64,000 nt of DNA, taken from contig NZ_CP080414.1 in NCBI RefSeq assembly GCF_019457615.1, forward strand, positions 1,052,501 to 1,116,500. The letters are read 5' to 3'. The position numbers and the translations under genes were made by a program. The notes beneath the pieces are model-generated. The model ran no database searches. It saw only the letters and a program-made list of their open reading frames with translations, and had not been told where the DNA came from. Source of the DNA: Shewanella zhangzhouensis. GTDB lineage: Bacteria; Pseudomonadota; Gammaproteobacteria; Enterobacterales; Shewanellaceae. Below are positions 35,701-43,659 of the stretch, piece by piece. How positions within the stretch are numbered: the stretch's first letter is position 1; each line of letters begins with the position of its first letter.

Positions 35701-37178
35701 ATGGGGGTATCGTCACCCATGGAGCCCACGGCCTCTTCACCCTGGCTTGCCAGCACCCAAATAACCTGCTCAAGCTCTTCGCGGCTGTAGCCAAACAGCT
35801 TTTGGTACTGCAGCAGGGTGTCGCGGCTGAATTCGCTGGCGCCGTGCTGCTCGTTGCTCATCTCTTCCGCGCTCTTGAGAGTGCGGCTGTTTTTCGCCAT
35901 CCATTCTTTATAGGGGTGACGGCGTTTGAGATCGTTATCAATCTCGAATGACTGATACAGGCGGCCGTTGAGGGTATCGAGCACCAACAGCTCACCCGGG
36001 CCGACTCGACCTTTTTCCACCACTTCGTCGGGCTGGTAATCCCAGATCCCCACTTCAGAGGCCAGGGTCAGGATGCGGTCTTTGGTAATCACATAACGGG
36101 ATGGACGCAGGCCATTACGATCCACCGCGCAGGCGGCGTGGCGGCCGTTGGTCATGACTATCCCTGCCGGGCCATCCCAGGGCTCCATGTGCATGGAGTT
36201 AAAGTCGTAGAAGGCTTTGAGCTCTTCGTCCATTTCAGGGTTACTTTGCCATGCGGGCGGAATAAGCAAACGCATGGCGCGGTACAGGTCCATCCCGCCG
36301 GAGAGCAGCATTTCCAGCATGTTATCCAAAGAGGATGAGTCGGAGCCGGTTTCGTTTACGAAGGGAGCAGCTTGCTGCAAATCGGGCAACAGCGGCGAGT
36401 TGAACTTATACGCCCGGGCGCGGGCCCACTGGCGATTGCCGGTAATGGTGTTGATTTCACCGTTGTGTGCCAAATAGCGGAAAGGCTGAGCCAATGGCCA
36501 CTTGGGGGAGGTATTGGTTGAAAAGCGCTGGTGGAATAAACAGATAGCGCTTTCCAGACGCAGATCGGCCAGATCGGGATAAAAAGCGGGCAGGTCTGCC
36601 GGCATCATCAGGCCTTTATAAACAATCACCTGACCGGAAAGGCTGGCCACATAGAAGTCTGGGTCGGCAGTCATTTGCTGCTCGAGGCGGCGACGGGCCA
36701 TATAAAGGCGACGCTCAAGGTCTTTTTCACGCCAACCAATGGGCGCATTAATGAGTACCTGAACGATACGTGGCAGGCTGGCTTTACCTATTTCACCGAG
36801 CACATCGGGATTAACCGGCACCTCGCGCCAACCGGCGATGCAGAGGGTTTCTTTTTCAAGCTCGCGCTCCAGCACAAAGCGGGCGGCAGCGACTTTTTCT
36901 TCATCCTGGCTTAAAAAGAACATGCCGACGGCAAACTTGCGCGACAGGTGCCAGTCATTTTCGGCGGCAATCGACTCGAAAAACTTGATGGGCAATTGCA
37001 TCAGGAGGCCGCAACCATCACCCGTGCGACCGTCTGCGGCAATGCCGCCGCGGTGCTTCATGCGATCCAGTCCGGTAATGGCGGTACGCACAATACGGTG
37101 ACTGGCTTCGCCGTCCATCTGGGCAATCAGACCAAATCCACAATTGTCCCGCTCAAAACTGGGATGATACAAGCTCAT
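32727..37178 (-). CDS. gltB: Glutamate synthase large subunit
   Basis: The 1483-residue protein has an N-terminal amidotransferase domain whose catalytic Cys13 (DNCGFG) should be exposed after a 12-residue propeptide is cut off; E. coli has a longer propeptide of about 42 residues. The 3Fe-4S cysteines are in CKYLRICHLNNCATGVATQ. The FMN barrel and the C-terminal glycine-rich beta-helix (GGLGDNGCEYMTGG type) are intact. The upstream region of about 500 bases is AT-rich and probably regulatory. Confidence 0.98.
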   Translation of the reverse strand: MSLYHPSFERDNCGFGLIAQMDGEASHRIVRTAITGLDRMKHRGGIAADGRTGDGCGLLMQLPIKFFESIAAENDWHLSRKFAVGMFFLSQDEEKVAAARFVLERELEKETLCIAGWREVPVNPDVLGEIGKASLPRIVQVLINAPIGWREKDLERRLYMARRRLEQQMTADPDFYVASLSGQVIVYKGLMMPADLPAFYPDLADLRLESAICLFHQRFSTNTSPKWPLAQPFRYLAHNGEINTITGNRQWARARAYKFNSPLLPDLQQAAPFVNETGSDSSSLDNMLEMLLSGGMDLYRAMRLLIPPAWQSNPEMDEELKAFYDFNSMHMEPWDGPAGIVMTNGRHAACAVDRNGLRPSRYVITKDRILTLASEVGIWDYQPDEVVEKGRVGPGELLVLDTLNGRLYQSFEIDNDLKRRHPYKEWMAKNSRTLKSAEEMSNEQHGASEFSRDTLLQYQKLFGYSREELEQVIWVLASQGEEAVGSMGDDTPMAVLSNKQRSLYDYFRQKFAQVTNPPIDPLREKHVMSLATCVGREQNLFNETTGHAYRVMFNSPVLLFSDFNQLMSLDKAYYRANIVDLNYDPAEGLEGAIRRITDDAERLARTGTTLLVLSDRAVAKNRQVIPAAMAVGAVQQMLVSKSLRCDTNIIVETASARDPHHFAVLLGFGATAIYPYLVYESIADLAKRNDSADDMVALMLNFRYGIEKGLRKIMSKMGISTVASYRCSQQFEAIGLARDVIELCFKGVVSRIEGVNFEHLAKDQQKLHQAAFRPHVPLQQGGLLKYVEGGEYHAFNPDVVNTLQASLISRDYSKYKAFARHVDERPVAMLRDLLGVKGTLDAIPAETVEAAASLYPRFDSAAMSIGALSPEAHEALAIAMNRLGGRSNSGEGGEDPRRFGTEKNSAIKQIASGRFGVTAHYLINAEVLQIKVAQGAKPGEGGQLPGHKVSVEIAGLRYARPGVTLISPPPHHDIYSIEDLAQLIFDLKQINPKALISVKLVSEPGIGTIATGVAKAYADMITVSGYDGGTGASPLTSVKYAGSPWELGLAEVHQALVDNGLRHKIRLQVDGGLKTGTDVIKAALLGAESFGFGTVPMIALGCKYLRICHLNNCATGVATQDKNLRDKHFHGLPERVMTYFEFVAEEVREWMAKLGVAKFEELVGRSDWLYALAGQTEKQHGLDLSPILYQPQVRAGSSRTWKEINPPTDTGELNQRLLKDAADAISRGEGFSAAYSINNTDRSVGAALSGHIAACCGLKGTKAPVSLSFNGTAGQSFGVWNAPGLEMSLCGDANDYVGKGMSGGKLSIYPPLGSAFQSERTAIVGNTCLYGATGGQFFAAGQAGERFGVRNSGAVAVVEGLGDNGCEYMTGGIVVVLGKTGVNFGAGMTGGFAYVFDQFGRFGRRVNTEMVDTQKVESAIHQKHLKGLIEAHVKETGSEHARAILSDFDNWLDCFVLVKPKNVAVADLLKLEQQSPELAVKAG

Positions 37179-37684
37179 ACTAATTCCCCACCTGAAAACC
37201 TGTGACTGATACTGCTCGGGGAATCACGCAAAAGATAATGATAGATATGCACCCGAATCTCCCAAATTATCCTGAGAATTTACAAAGGTCAAACTTAAAG
37301 ATTGCATAAAACATGGGTAAAAAATCATGTTTCATACAGTTTTGATAATTGGGTTACGTTAACGTCAACTGGTGAAAGTGTTGTATAACATTATGAATTA
37401 TAGCAATTTTAAAATTGTGTTATTTTTTGGTTTACGATTATGTAACAGGGGCGGCGATTGTTTGGTGTTTGCAAATAGTGATTTTTTTTGCAGGCACAGT
37501 AGCTTGTATTTAAATAAATGCCATTGATTAACTATTCAAAAACTGTGACTAACATCCTGTTTTACCCGCCATAAAGATGACTGGCGCAGCAAAAATGGGA
37601 AAAAGGCAGTCCCTTTGACCTGGATCCGGGCGTTACCGAGTCCACGAGTCCATACTGGCGCTTTCTTTTTTTATGGAGGCGCCT
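37179..37684. promoter_or_regulatory. AT-rich regulatory gap between gltB and yhcC
   Basis: These 506 bases contain no supported gene. Visible signals are a gltB promoter candidate on the minus strand (TTGACC at 37287-37292, GATAAT at 37266-37271, 15-base spacer), a 10-base palindrome ACGTTAACGT at 37356-37365, and a 14-base palindrome CAATTTTAAAATTG at 37404-37417. AT-rich palindromes suit Lrp-like control, known for gltBD in E. coli, but no consensus match is complete. Confidence 0.45.
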
Positions 37685-38638
37685 GTGTCTCAATCGGTTA
37701 GCGTAACGCCCACATTGGATGCGCTGGTAAACACCTTTGGTAATGACTGCCGTCTGCGGTTTGGCACGCGTGTACGCAAGCTGACCCTGGATGCGCATTT
37801 TACCTGCCCCAACCGCGATGGCAGTCTTGGCATTGGTGGCTGCACCTTCTGCCATGTACCTTCCTTCAACGCCGACGATGGGAAGCAATTTGATATCGCA
37901 TCGCAACTTAAAAGGCAGATGGCCGGGCAAACTGATGCGCTGTATTTTATTTATTTTCAGGCCTACACCAGTACCTACGATGAGGTTGCCGTACTTAAGC
38001 GCAGATACGATGAGGCGCTGTCGATTGGTAATGTGGCGGGGCTATTTGTGGGGACACGCCCAGACTGTGTTCCCGATGCCGTGCTGCAATTGTTGGCCGA
38101 CTATCAACAGCAGGGGATTGATGTGTGGCTGGATTTGGGGCTGCAGACCGCCCGGGATGACACCCTGAAAAGAATCAATCGAGGCCATGATTTTGCCGTG
38201 TATGCCGATGCGGTGACCCGGGCAAGAAGGTTGGGCATCAAGGTCTGTACCCATCTTATTTTGGGTTTGCCCGGAGAGACGTCAGAGGATTTCATAGAGT
38301 CGCACCGGCAGGTGCTGGCACTTGGTGTCGATGGCCTCAAGTTGCATCCACTGCATATAGTCGAAGGCAGTATCATGGCGCGGCAATGGCGGGCAGGTAG
38401 GCTGGATACCTTGAGTTTGGATGATTATGTGAACGCCGCGGTACAGCTTATTCAGCGCACCCCCGCTGACATAATTTTCCATCGGGTTACGGCCCATGCC
38501 AGGGCGCCTTTGTTATTGGCACCCGACTGGTGTGGTCATAAATGGTTGGGGATGGGAGCCATTTGCAGCACTCTGGCTCAAACGGGCGGGCAGGGCTGTT
38601 TGACTGAATATCCTTACCTCAGTGATAAAAAGACGTAA
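37685..38638 (+). CDS. yhcC: TIGR01212-family radical SAM protein YhcC
   Basis: I choose the GTG at 37685 because GGAGG lies five bases upstream; the ATG at 37673 lacks a ribosome site. The product has 317 residues with a radical-SAM cysteine cluster in CPNRDGSLGIGGCTFC, where the first cysteine is separated by nine residues from a CxxC. The family resembles Elp3 but its substrate is unknown. The gltBD-yhcC-hptA order is typical of Shewanella. Confidence 0.92.
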   Translation: MSQSVSVTPTLDALVNTFGNDCRLRFGTRVRKLTLDAHFTCPNRDGSLGIGGCTFCHVPSFNADDGKQFDIASQLKRQMAGQTDALYFIYFQAYTSTYDEVAVLKRRYDEALSIGNVAGLFVGTRPDCVPDAVLQLLADYQQQGIDVWLDLGLQTARDDTLKRINRGHDFAVYADAVTRARRLGIKVCTHLILGLPGETSEDFIESHRQVLALGVDGLKLHPLHIVEGSIMARQWRAGRLDTLSLDDYVNAAVQLIQRTPADIIFHRVTAHARAPLLLAPDWCGHKWLGMGAICSTLAQTGGQGCLTEYPYLSDKKT

Positions 38639-38816
38639 GTTTCTTAAGTCTCTTTAATGGCGATAAGTGGTTAATTATTTGTTAAAATTAGAAAATATCC
38701 ACATAGCTGAAACGCCATACGGTTGCACCGTGGGGCAGAGAAGGTATTATGTGCGATAGTATTGTCGGCAATTGACTGCCGATGTGGACCATTTTATGAC
38801 TGTTAAGGGGGCCTTG

Positions 38817-39182
38817 ATGGCAACTGCTGCACTGGACGAGATTTTGGATTTGAACACTCTTGAACAATATTGCAGTGCGATTGGGGCCGGAACCTTGCTC
38901 AAGAGTGTGGTGCTGTTTGAGCAGCTGATGCCCGAATATGTGGGCAACCTGGTCAAGGCAAAGGAAGCCGGCGATAAGGACACCCTTTGCTCTGAGGCAC
39001 ACAAGTTTAAAGGGGCGGCCGGCAGTGTTGGTCTTAAGCGCATCCAGCAATATGCTCAATTGCTGCAACACGGCAATGACGAAGGCTGGGAAGCCGGCCA
39101 TGTCCAGTGGCTGGATGTGATTGCCACCCATGCCTTTGACGACCTCGCTGCACTTAAAGCCTTCCTCCAGGCTAAAGCCTGA
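38817..39182 (+). CDS. hptA: HPt phosphotransfer protein HptA
   Basis: From the ATG at 38817 (AAGGGGG five bases upstream) the product has 121 residues of all-helical HPt domain. The phosphorylated residue is His62 in EAHKFKGAAGSVG. In S. oneidensis, the HPt protein at this locus relays phosphate to ArcA from the ArcS kinase, because Shewanella lacks a full-length ArcB. Longer in-frame starts at 38772 and 38796 exist but have no ribosome site. It lies between yhcC and oxyR. Confidence 0.87.
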   Translation: MATAALDEILDLNTLEQYCSAIGAGTLLKSVVLFEQLMPEYVGNLVKAKEAGDKDTLCSEAHKFKGAAGSVGLKRIQQYAQLLQHGNDEGWEAGHVQWLDVIATHAFDDLAALKAFLQAKA

Positions 39183-39586
39183 TAGGTGCTGTCACCGGCG
39201 TAAGGCATACTTAGCCTGCGCCGGTAAACTCTCTCCTGTATTACCTGCCCTGTAATCTCTCCACTGTATTGCGCTTGTTTTACCGGGTTACTCCCGTTGA
39301 ATTTTCACTTTATCTATCTCATCCGACTCTGCTGATTAAGGCAGTTTGTCTTTCGTCAGTGTGTATTCCCCGATGCGGTTGTACTCGCATTTAGTCAGCG
39401 TGATCTCAACTTTCACCCTGACCCCCGCCTCTGCTGCATGGCCTTGGGGTATCGCTGTACCCTGGAGTGTTTCACTTGTGCAGATATTGCTCACATATCC
39501 GCGTGAGGACCTTATGAACTCAGGTAAAGCCTGTGTTAAAGTGCAAAGTGTCCTATCAATCCATCCAAGCGGCGGTAATCGATAAA
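39183..39586. other. Intergenic region between hptA and oxyR
   Basis: These 404 bases hold no supported gene. An imperfect stem (ACCGGCG at 39194-39200 with CGCCGGT at 39219-39225, loop of about 18 bases that can pair further) follows hptA but has no T run. Short related pieces recur (CTCTCCTGTATT and CTCTCCACTGTATT at about 39230-39270). The right part must carry the oxyR promoter; I could not fix it. Confidence 0.4.
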
Positions 39587-40504
39587 ATGAAACATCTTCC
39601 CAGCCTTAAAAATCTCTATTATCTGGTGAATCTCTATCAGGAACAGAATTTTAATCGCGCCGCCAAGGTATGTAATGTCAGTCAGTCGACCCTCTCCAGT
39701 GGTATTCAAAACCTGGAGGAGCAACTGGGGCATCAATTGATTGAGCGGGATCATAAGTCATTTATGTTTACGGCCATCGGTGAAGAAGTGGTTGGCCGCT
39801 GCCGCAAAATCCTGACCGATGTGGACGATTTGGTGGAGTTGGTGCGCAATCAGGGCGAACCCATGACCGGGGAAATCCGTTTGGGCTGCATCCCCACCAT
39901 AGCCCCTTTTCTACTGAGTCGGGTGGTGCGCCACTGTCAGCAGCACTATCCCAACATGGTATTACTGCTGAAGGAAGACACCACCGAGCGCCTGCTCGAT
40001 GCCCTTGGTAAAGGTGAACTGGACTTACTGCTGCTGGCTTTGCCTGTGGATACCGCGGGATTTCACAGCATGAAAGTGGGTGTAGACCCCTTCAAGATGG
40101 TGATGCACCAGGACTTGTCCCATGAAGTGCATCAGCCGGTGGACTATCAGGCGTTACCGGACGAAAGTATTTTTCTGCTTCAAAATGAACACTGTATTAC
40201 AGGACATGCCATCAGCGCCTGTAAGTTGGGCGACTCCAACAAGATTAATCCCTTTGCCGCAACCAGCCTGCACACCCTGGTGCAAATGGTGAACAGTAAG
40301 CTGGGCACCACCTTCCTGCCACAAATGGCCATTGATGCGGGCATCCTCAAAGACACTGAGCTTGCGGTCATGGATCCGCCGGGCAGCGCACCTTACCGGG
40401 ATATAGGTTTGGTGTGGCGTCAAACGACCAGCCGCATCCGAACTTTCAGAACATTAGGGTTGGAAATTGAAAAGTTGCTCGGTGGAGAATCCAGGCAGGG
40501 CTGA
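39587..40504 (+). CDS. oxyR: LysR-type peroxide sensor OxyR
   Basis: From the ATG at 39587 the product has 305 residues with a LysR N-terminal helix-turn-helix (NFNRAAKVCNVSQSTLSSGI) and a sensor domain. Two cysteines, Cys203 (NEHC) and Cys212 (ISAC), are nine residues apart, exactly as the redox pair Cys199/Cys208 of E. coli OxyR. This favours OxyR over a generic LysR regulator. OxyR controls catalase and peroxidase genes. An in-frame start at 39533 adds 18 residues without homology. Confidence 0.9.
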   Translation: MKHLPSLKNLYYLVNLYQEQNFNRAAKVCNVSQSTLSSGIQNLEEQLGHQLIERDHKSFMFTAIGEEVVGRCRKILTDVDDLVELVRNQGEPMTGEIRLGCIPTIAPFLLSRVVRHCQQHYPNMVLLLKEDTTERLLDALGKGELDLLLLALPVDTAGFHSMKVGVDPFKMVMHQDLSHEVHQPVDYQALPDESIFLLQNEHCITGHAISACKLGDSNKINPFAATSLHTLVQMVNSKLGTTFLPQMAIDAGILKDTELAVMDPPGSAPYRDIGLVWRQTTSRIRTFRTLGLEIEKLLGGESRQG

Positions 40505-40522
40505 GCACACAAGCAGGATAAA

Positions 40523-40544
40523 GGGGCGAGACTTCAGTCGCCCC
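40523..40544. terminator. Weak bidirectional hairpin between oxyR and the cyclase gene
   Basis: GGGGCGA (40523-40529) pairs with TCGCCCC (40538-40544). Only short T runs follow on either side. The stem overlaps the stop of the minus-strand cyclase gene. Confidence 0.5.
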
Positions 40545-41610
40545 GCTTTGGTGTTACGCCAAAGACTTCAATGGAATGTTGTTTGCCTTTGAGTTTCACC
40601 GGTCCGAGGGAACTCAGTTGGTAGTCACTGTCATCATTATCGAGCCGCGCCGCAAGCGCCCCTGAAATCAGCATTCTCTGGCCCAGTGGATTGCACTGAT
40701 CCTGGAGTCTCGCCAGGGTATTGAGCACGTCACTGAAGAAGCTGATTTCCTGCTTTTGCACCCCGACAACGGCCGCTACGACCTGACCACAATGTGCCGC
40801 CGCCTTGAACTTGGGCACAAAGCCATAATGCTCTTCAAAATACTGCCGCTGCCAATTCAGTTGCTGACTGAACTCCCAATAGATGTTCATACAGCGGTCT
40901 TTCTGGATCCCTTCATTCAGCGGCCAATGGATCAGCACGGCATCGCCCATATAGCGGTAAATCTCGGCTTCGTTATTGGCCACCGTGTCTGACAGCAGGC
41001 TGAAGCTGTCCTGAATAAGGCGACTGAAACGATAATCCCCGAGGGATTCCGCGTGGGTGGTGCTGGCGACCATGTCCAGGTAGAGGAACAGTCGCTGCTC
41101 GTATCTGGGCTTGTGGTATTTGCCAAGGCCGATATTGAATAAAACCCTGGGGCCAACCAGCAGTGCCATCTGCTCAATAAAGGCGAGCCCCATTCGCACC
41201 GCCACCAGATAGACAATCAGTGCTTGGAAGGATGGGCTGTAAAGTACATGGACAGTCAGCATCTGCCTGAGTGTTGTCATGTGGTTTTCGATGGCCCACA
41301 TATTCAGAAACTGGGTGATATAGGCGAGGGTGGTAGCACCAAGGAGCAGGAAAAGTCCCTTGAACAGCACAGAAAACAGATAAGGCAGGCGATTAATGGC
41401 ACTGAAATCGGCAATGAGATTGGACATCCAGTGCAGACTGCCGAAGATGATCCCCATGTAAATGGCCAGTGTCGCGAGATCGGCGGAGCCTACCGCCCAT
41501 TGGGGCAGGTCTTGCGTTTGCGCATAACGAAAGAACACAAAGGCGGCCATGGCGATGCCCCAGGCCAGGATGGCAAACAACAGCTTTTTTGCCTGACGAA
41601 TCGCTCTCAC
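40534..41610 (-). CDS. Membrane class III adenylate/guanylate cyclase
   Basis: The 358-residue protein has about four membrane helices (roughly 9-29, 43-62, 75-98 and 125-146) and then a class III cyclase domain. The two metal-binding aspartates are present (LYLDMVAST and YRYMGDAVL), as are the transition-state Asn and Arg (NTLARL). The usual VGDTVN specificity segment reads FFSDVLN. It should make cAMP or cGMP from the inner membrane in answer to an unknown signal. It is not the CyaA or CyaB type. Confidence 0.85.
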   Translation of the reverse strand: MRAIRQAKKLLFAILAWGIAMAAFVFFRYAQTQDLPQWAVGSADLATLAIYMGIIFGSLHWMSNLIADFSAINRLPYLFSVLFKGLFLLLGATTLAYITQFLNMWAIENHMTTLRQMLTVHVLYSPSFQALIVYLVAVRMGLAFIEQMALLVGPRVLFNIGLGKYHKPRYEQRLFLYLDMVASTTHAESLGDYRFSRLIQDSFSLLSDTVANNEAEIYRYMGDAVLIHWPLNEGIQKDRCMNIYWEFSQQLNWQRQYFEEHYGFVPKFKAAAHCGQVVAAVVGVQKQEISFFSDVLNTLARLQDQCNPLGQRMLISGALAARLDNDDSDYQLSSLGPVKLKGKQHSIEVFGVTPKRGD

Positions 41611-41731
41611 TGCAGCTTCAAAACCCGAAAAATTAGCCTTTACGAAGAAGGAGCTAGTGTATAGAAAACCTATGCCTCATTACCAGCCTTTAACGTGATC
41701 TGAATCAATTCAGGTGTCGATTCGATGACGG

Positions 41732-42406
41732 CTAGTAGTCAAAAGCCTGGCGCAGTATGGCTTGAGTGAAGGGGATCTTAAGGTAAAAGCCTCGGGGATT
41801 GGTCAGTCCGACGGTGCCATCTTCCATAATGCACTCGGTTTTGGCGGCTGCATTGGCAGCTTTGGGACGAAGCTGTAACACCTCACCGTGTCTTGCGCTG
41901 AGGCGATGCACCTTACCCAAGGCGATGAACTCCATTATTTCTTCCCAGTCCTGGCGAAGCGAAGCACTCTGTTGTGGCGTGGGTTGCCACAAAATAGCAG
42001 TGCCTATGCGTCTGTCGGCGACGGGTATGTCTCGTTCGCCTTCTACCGGTACCCAAAGCACCTGCTCGAGTTTGTGTTTTACCAGACTTTGCTCCCAATG
42101 CAGCCCACGGGTATTCATTAACGGAGCAACACACACATAGGTGGTTTCCAGCGGTTTACCGGTGCGATCGATGGGAATTGTTTTGAGCTCCACCCCCAGA
42201 TGCAGAAAATCCTGTTCCGGTCTTGAGCCTGCGGTGGCGCCCAGCTCCTGCTCTATCAGCTGACCTATCCAACCCTTGTCCCGCTTCAGGTTTGCGGGGA
42301 CAGGCCAACCCAGCCCTGCTGCGAGTTGCCCAAGGGAAAGGCCTGCCATCATTTTGGCCCGGCTCAGCAATTCGTCGAGACTTTGCGGGGGGAGGGGAGT
42401 GTTCAT
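41732..42406 (-). CDS. mutH: DNA mismatch repair endonuclease MutH
   Basis: From the ATG at 42406 the product has 224 residues. The catalytic PD-(D/E)xK region is visible as DFLHLGVELKTIPI, with Glu and Lys in the ELK motif, followed by the RTGKPLETTYV segment. MutH nicks the unmethylated strand at hemimethylated GATC sites with MutS and MutL, so this organism should have Dam methylation. It is divergent from rppH, as in E. coli. Confidence 0.96.
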   Translation of the reverse strand: MNTPLPPQSLDELLSRAKMMAGLSLGQLAAGLGWPVPANLKRDKGWIGQLIEQELGATAGSRPEQDFLHLGVELKTIPIDRTGKPLETTYVCVAPLMNTRGLHWEQSLVKHKLEQVLWVPVEGERDIPVADRRIGTAILWQPTPQQSASLRQDWEEIMEFIALGKVHRLSARHGEVLQLRPKAANAAAKTECIMEDGTVGLTNPRGFYLKIPFTQAILRQAFDY

Positions 42407-43101
42407 GGAGCGGATTTTACCCACTTTGGGGATAAGATCAATATTGATGCATTTTTGAGCTTTACTTTGGCTTGGATAAGTTTTTCGATAATTGAACAGG
42501 CTAACTTATTGTATTAATTTTATTTTTTAAAGGTGAAATTCGACGACTCGCAATTACATGAAAGTTACTCGCGTATTTCCCCATTATTCCCCACACATTT
42601 ATCCACAGATTTATGGGATAACTGCCAACCAAACCTGCCAATACTGGAGAAAATCCCCTGAGTCAACGGAAAATATCGTCACATTTCTCGATTATTTTCC
42701 ATCTCCCCTGTGCGGGGATGTGCATAAAACTGAGCGTTACGAGCTGTAAAAGTCTGTTGTCAGCTACTTGGTTTATTTTTGTGCGATCCTGTGGGGTTAG
42801 TCATGCGTTCTTCGATTTATGTTTTATTAGTTTAATAAAAACAAATGGATAAAATGGCTTTGGTGATTGATTGATCTACATCGATCTGAACTAATATTGA
42901 ACATTTCCAAGGATTCTCGTTACTTGCCTACAGACATATCCACAGATTTTGTGGATAGAATCGAATTTGCTCAGCAAGCTCTGTTGATAAGAGTGCTTGG
43001 CTCAGTAAATTATCCAAAGAAGTCCAGTAAATAGGGGTTTGCTGCGGGCTTGGCTTTGTGAAACAATCCTTCTATTACGATTTATGTACTTTGGAGTCCA
43101 T
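42407..43101. promoter_or_regulatory. mutH/rppH gap with DnaA-box-like cluster (candidate DARS2 equivalent)
   Basis: This 695-base gap has no supported gene. It contains an exact DnaA box TTATCCACA at 42599-42607 and, near rppH, a cluster: ATATCCACA (+, 42936-42944), TGTGGATAG (minus box, 42950-42958), TGTTGATAA (minus box, 42982-42990) and TTATCCAAA (+, 43010-43018), each one mismatch from the consensus box. A 12-base palindrome ATCAATATTGAT lies at 42437-42448 near mutH. As I recall, E. coli DARS2, the site that reactivates ADP-DnaA, lies in the same gap and has one box facing two of opposite direction. I found no good IHF consensus by eye. Confidence 0.55.
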
Positions 43102-43620
43102 GTGATTGATAGCGACGGCTTTCGCGCAAATGTGGGCATCATCATCTGTAACGCTTATGGCCAAGTCATGTGGGCCAGACGATTTGGACAACATTCATGG
43201 CAATTTCCCCAAGGGGGCCTGGATGACGGCGAAACTGCCGAAGATGCCATGTACCGTGAATTATATGAGGAAGTGGGCCTGAGGCCTGAACACGTACAAA
43301 TCCTCACTTCAACGCGATCCTGGCTCAGGTATCGTTTGCCCAAACGTCTGGTACGGCAAGACAGCAGACCTGTCTGTATCGGGCAAAAACAGAAATGGTT
43401 TTTGTTGATGCTCAAGAGTCAGGAAAGCGCCATTAACCTGAATTCCTCCGGTCATCCCGAATTTGATGACTGGCGCTGGGTCAGTTATTGGTATCCTGTT
43501 CGGCAAGTTGTGTCGTTCAAGCGTGATGTTTACCGAAAGGTGATGAAAGAGTTTGCCCCTGTGGCACTGGCGCTGCAGGCAAGGGAAATTCCACGGGGTA
43601 AGCGAAACAGAGGGCGGTAA
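43102..43620 (+). CDS. rppH: RNA pyrophosphohydrolase RppH
   Basis: I start at the GTG at 43102, with GGAG five bases before it, giving 172 residues from VIDSDGFRANVGIIIC; this matches the MIDDDGYRPNVG start of E. coli RppH. The Nudix box is intact at about residues 38-60 (ending YRELYEEVGL). RppH removes pyrophosphate from the 5' end of mRNAs and triggers RNase E decay. ptsP follows after 39 bases. Confidence 0.95.
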   Translation: MIDSDGFRANVGIIICNAYGQVMWARRFGQHSWQFPQGGLDDGETAEDAMYRELYEEVGLRPEHVQILTSTRSWLRYRLPKRLVRQDSRPVCIGQKQKWFLLMLKSQESAINLNSSGHPEFDDWRWVSYWYPVRQVVSFKRDVYRKVMKEFAPVALALQAREIPRGKRNRGR

Positions 43621-43659
43621 CCTTAACGGCGTGTCTGAAAATCGGGGGAGATAAAGGCA

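Noticed and set aside
42558..42749. 63-codon frame in the mutH/rppH gap
   Set aside because: It covers a DnaA box and AT-rich intergenic DNA and looks random.
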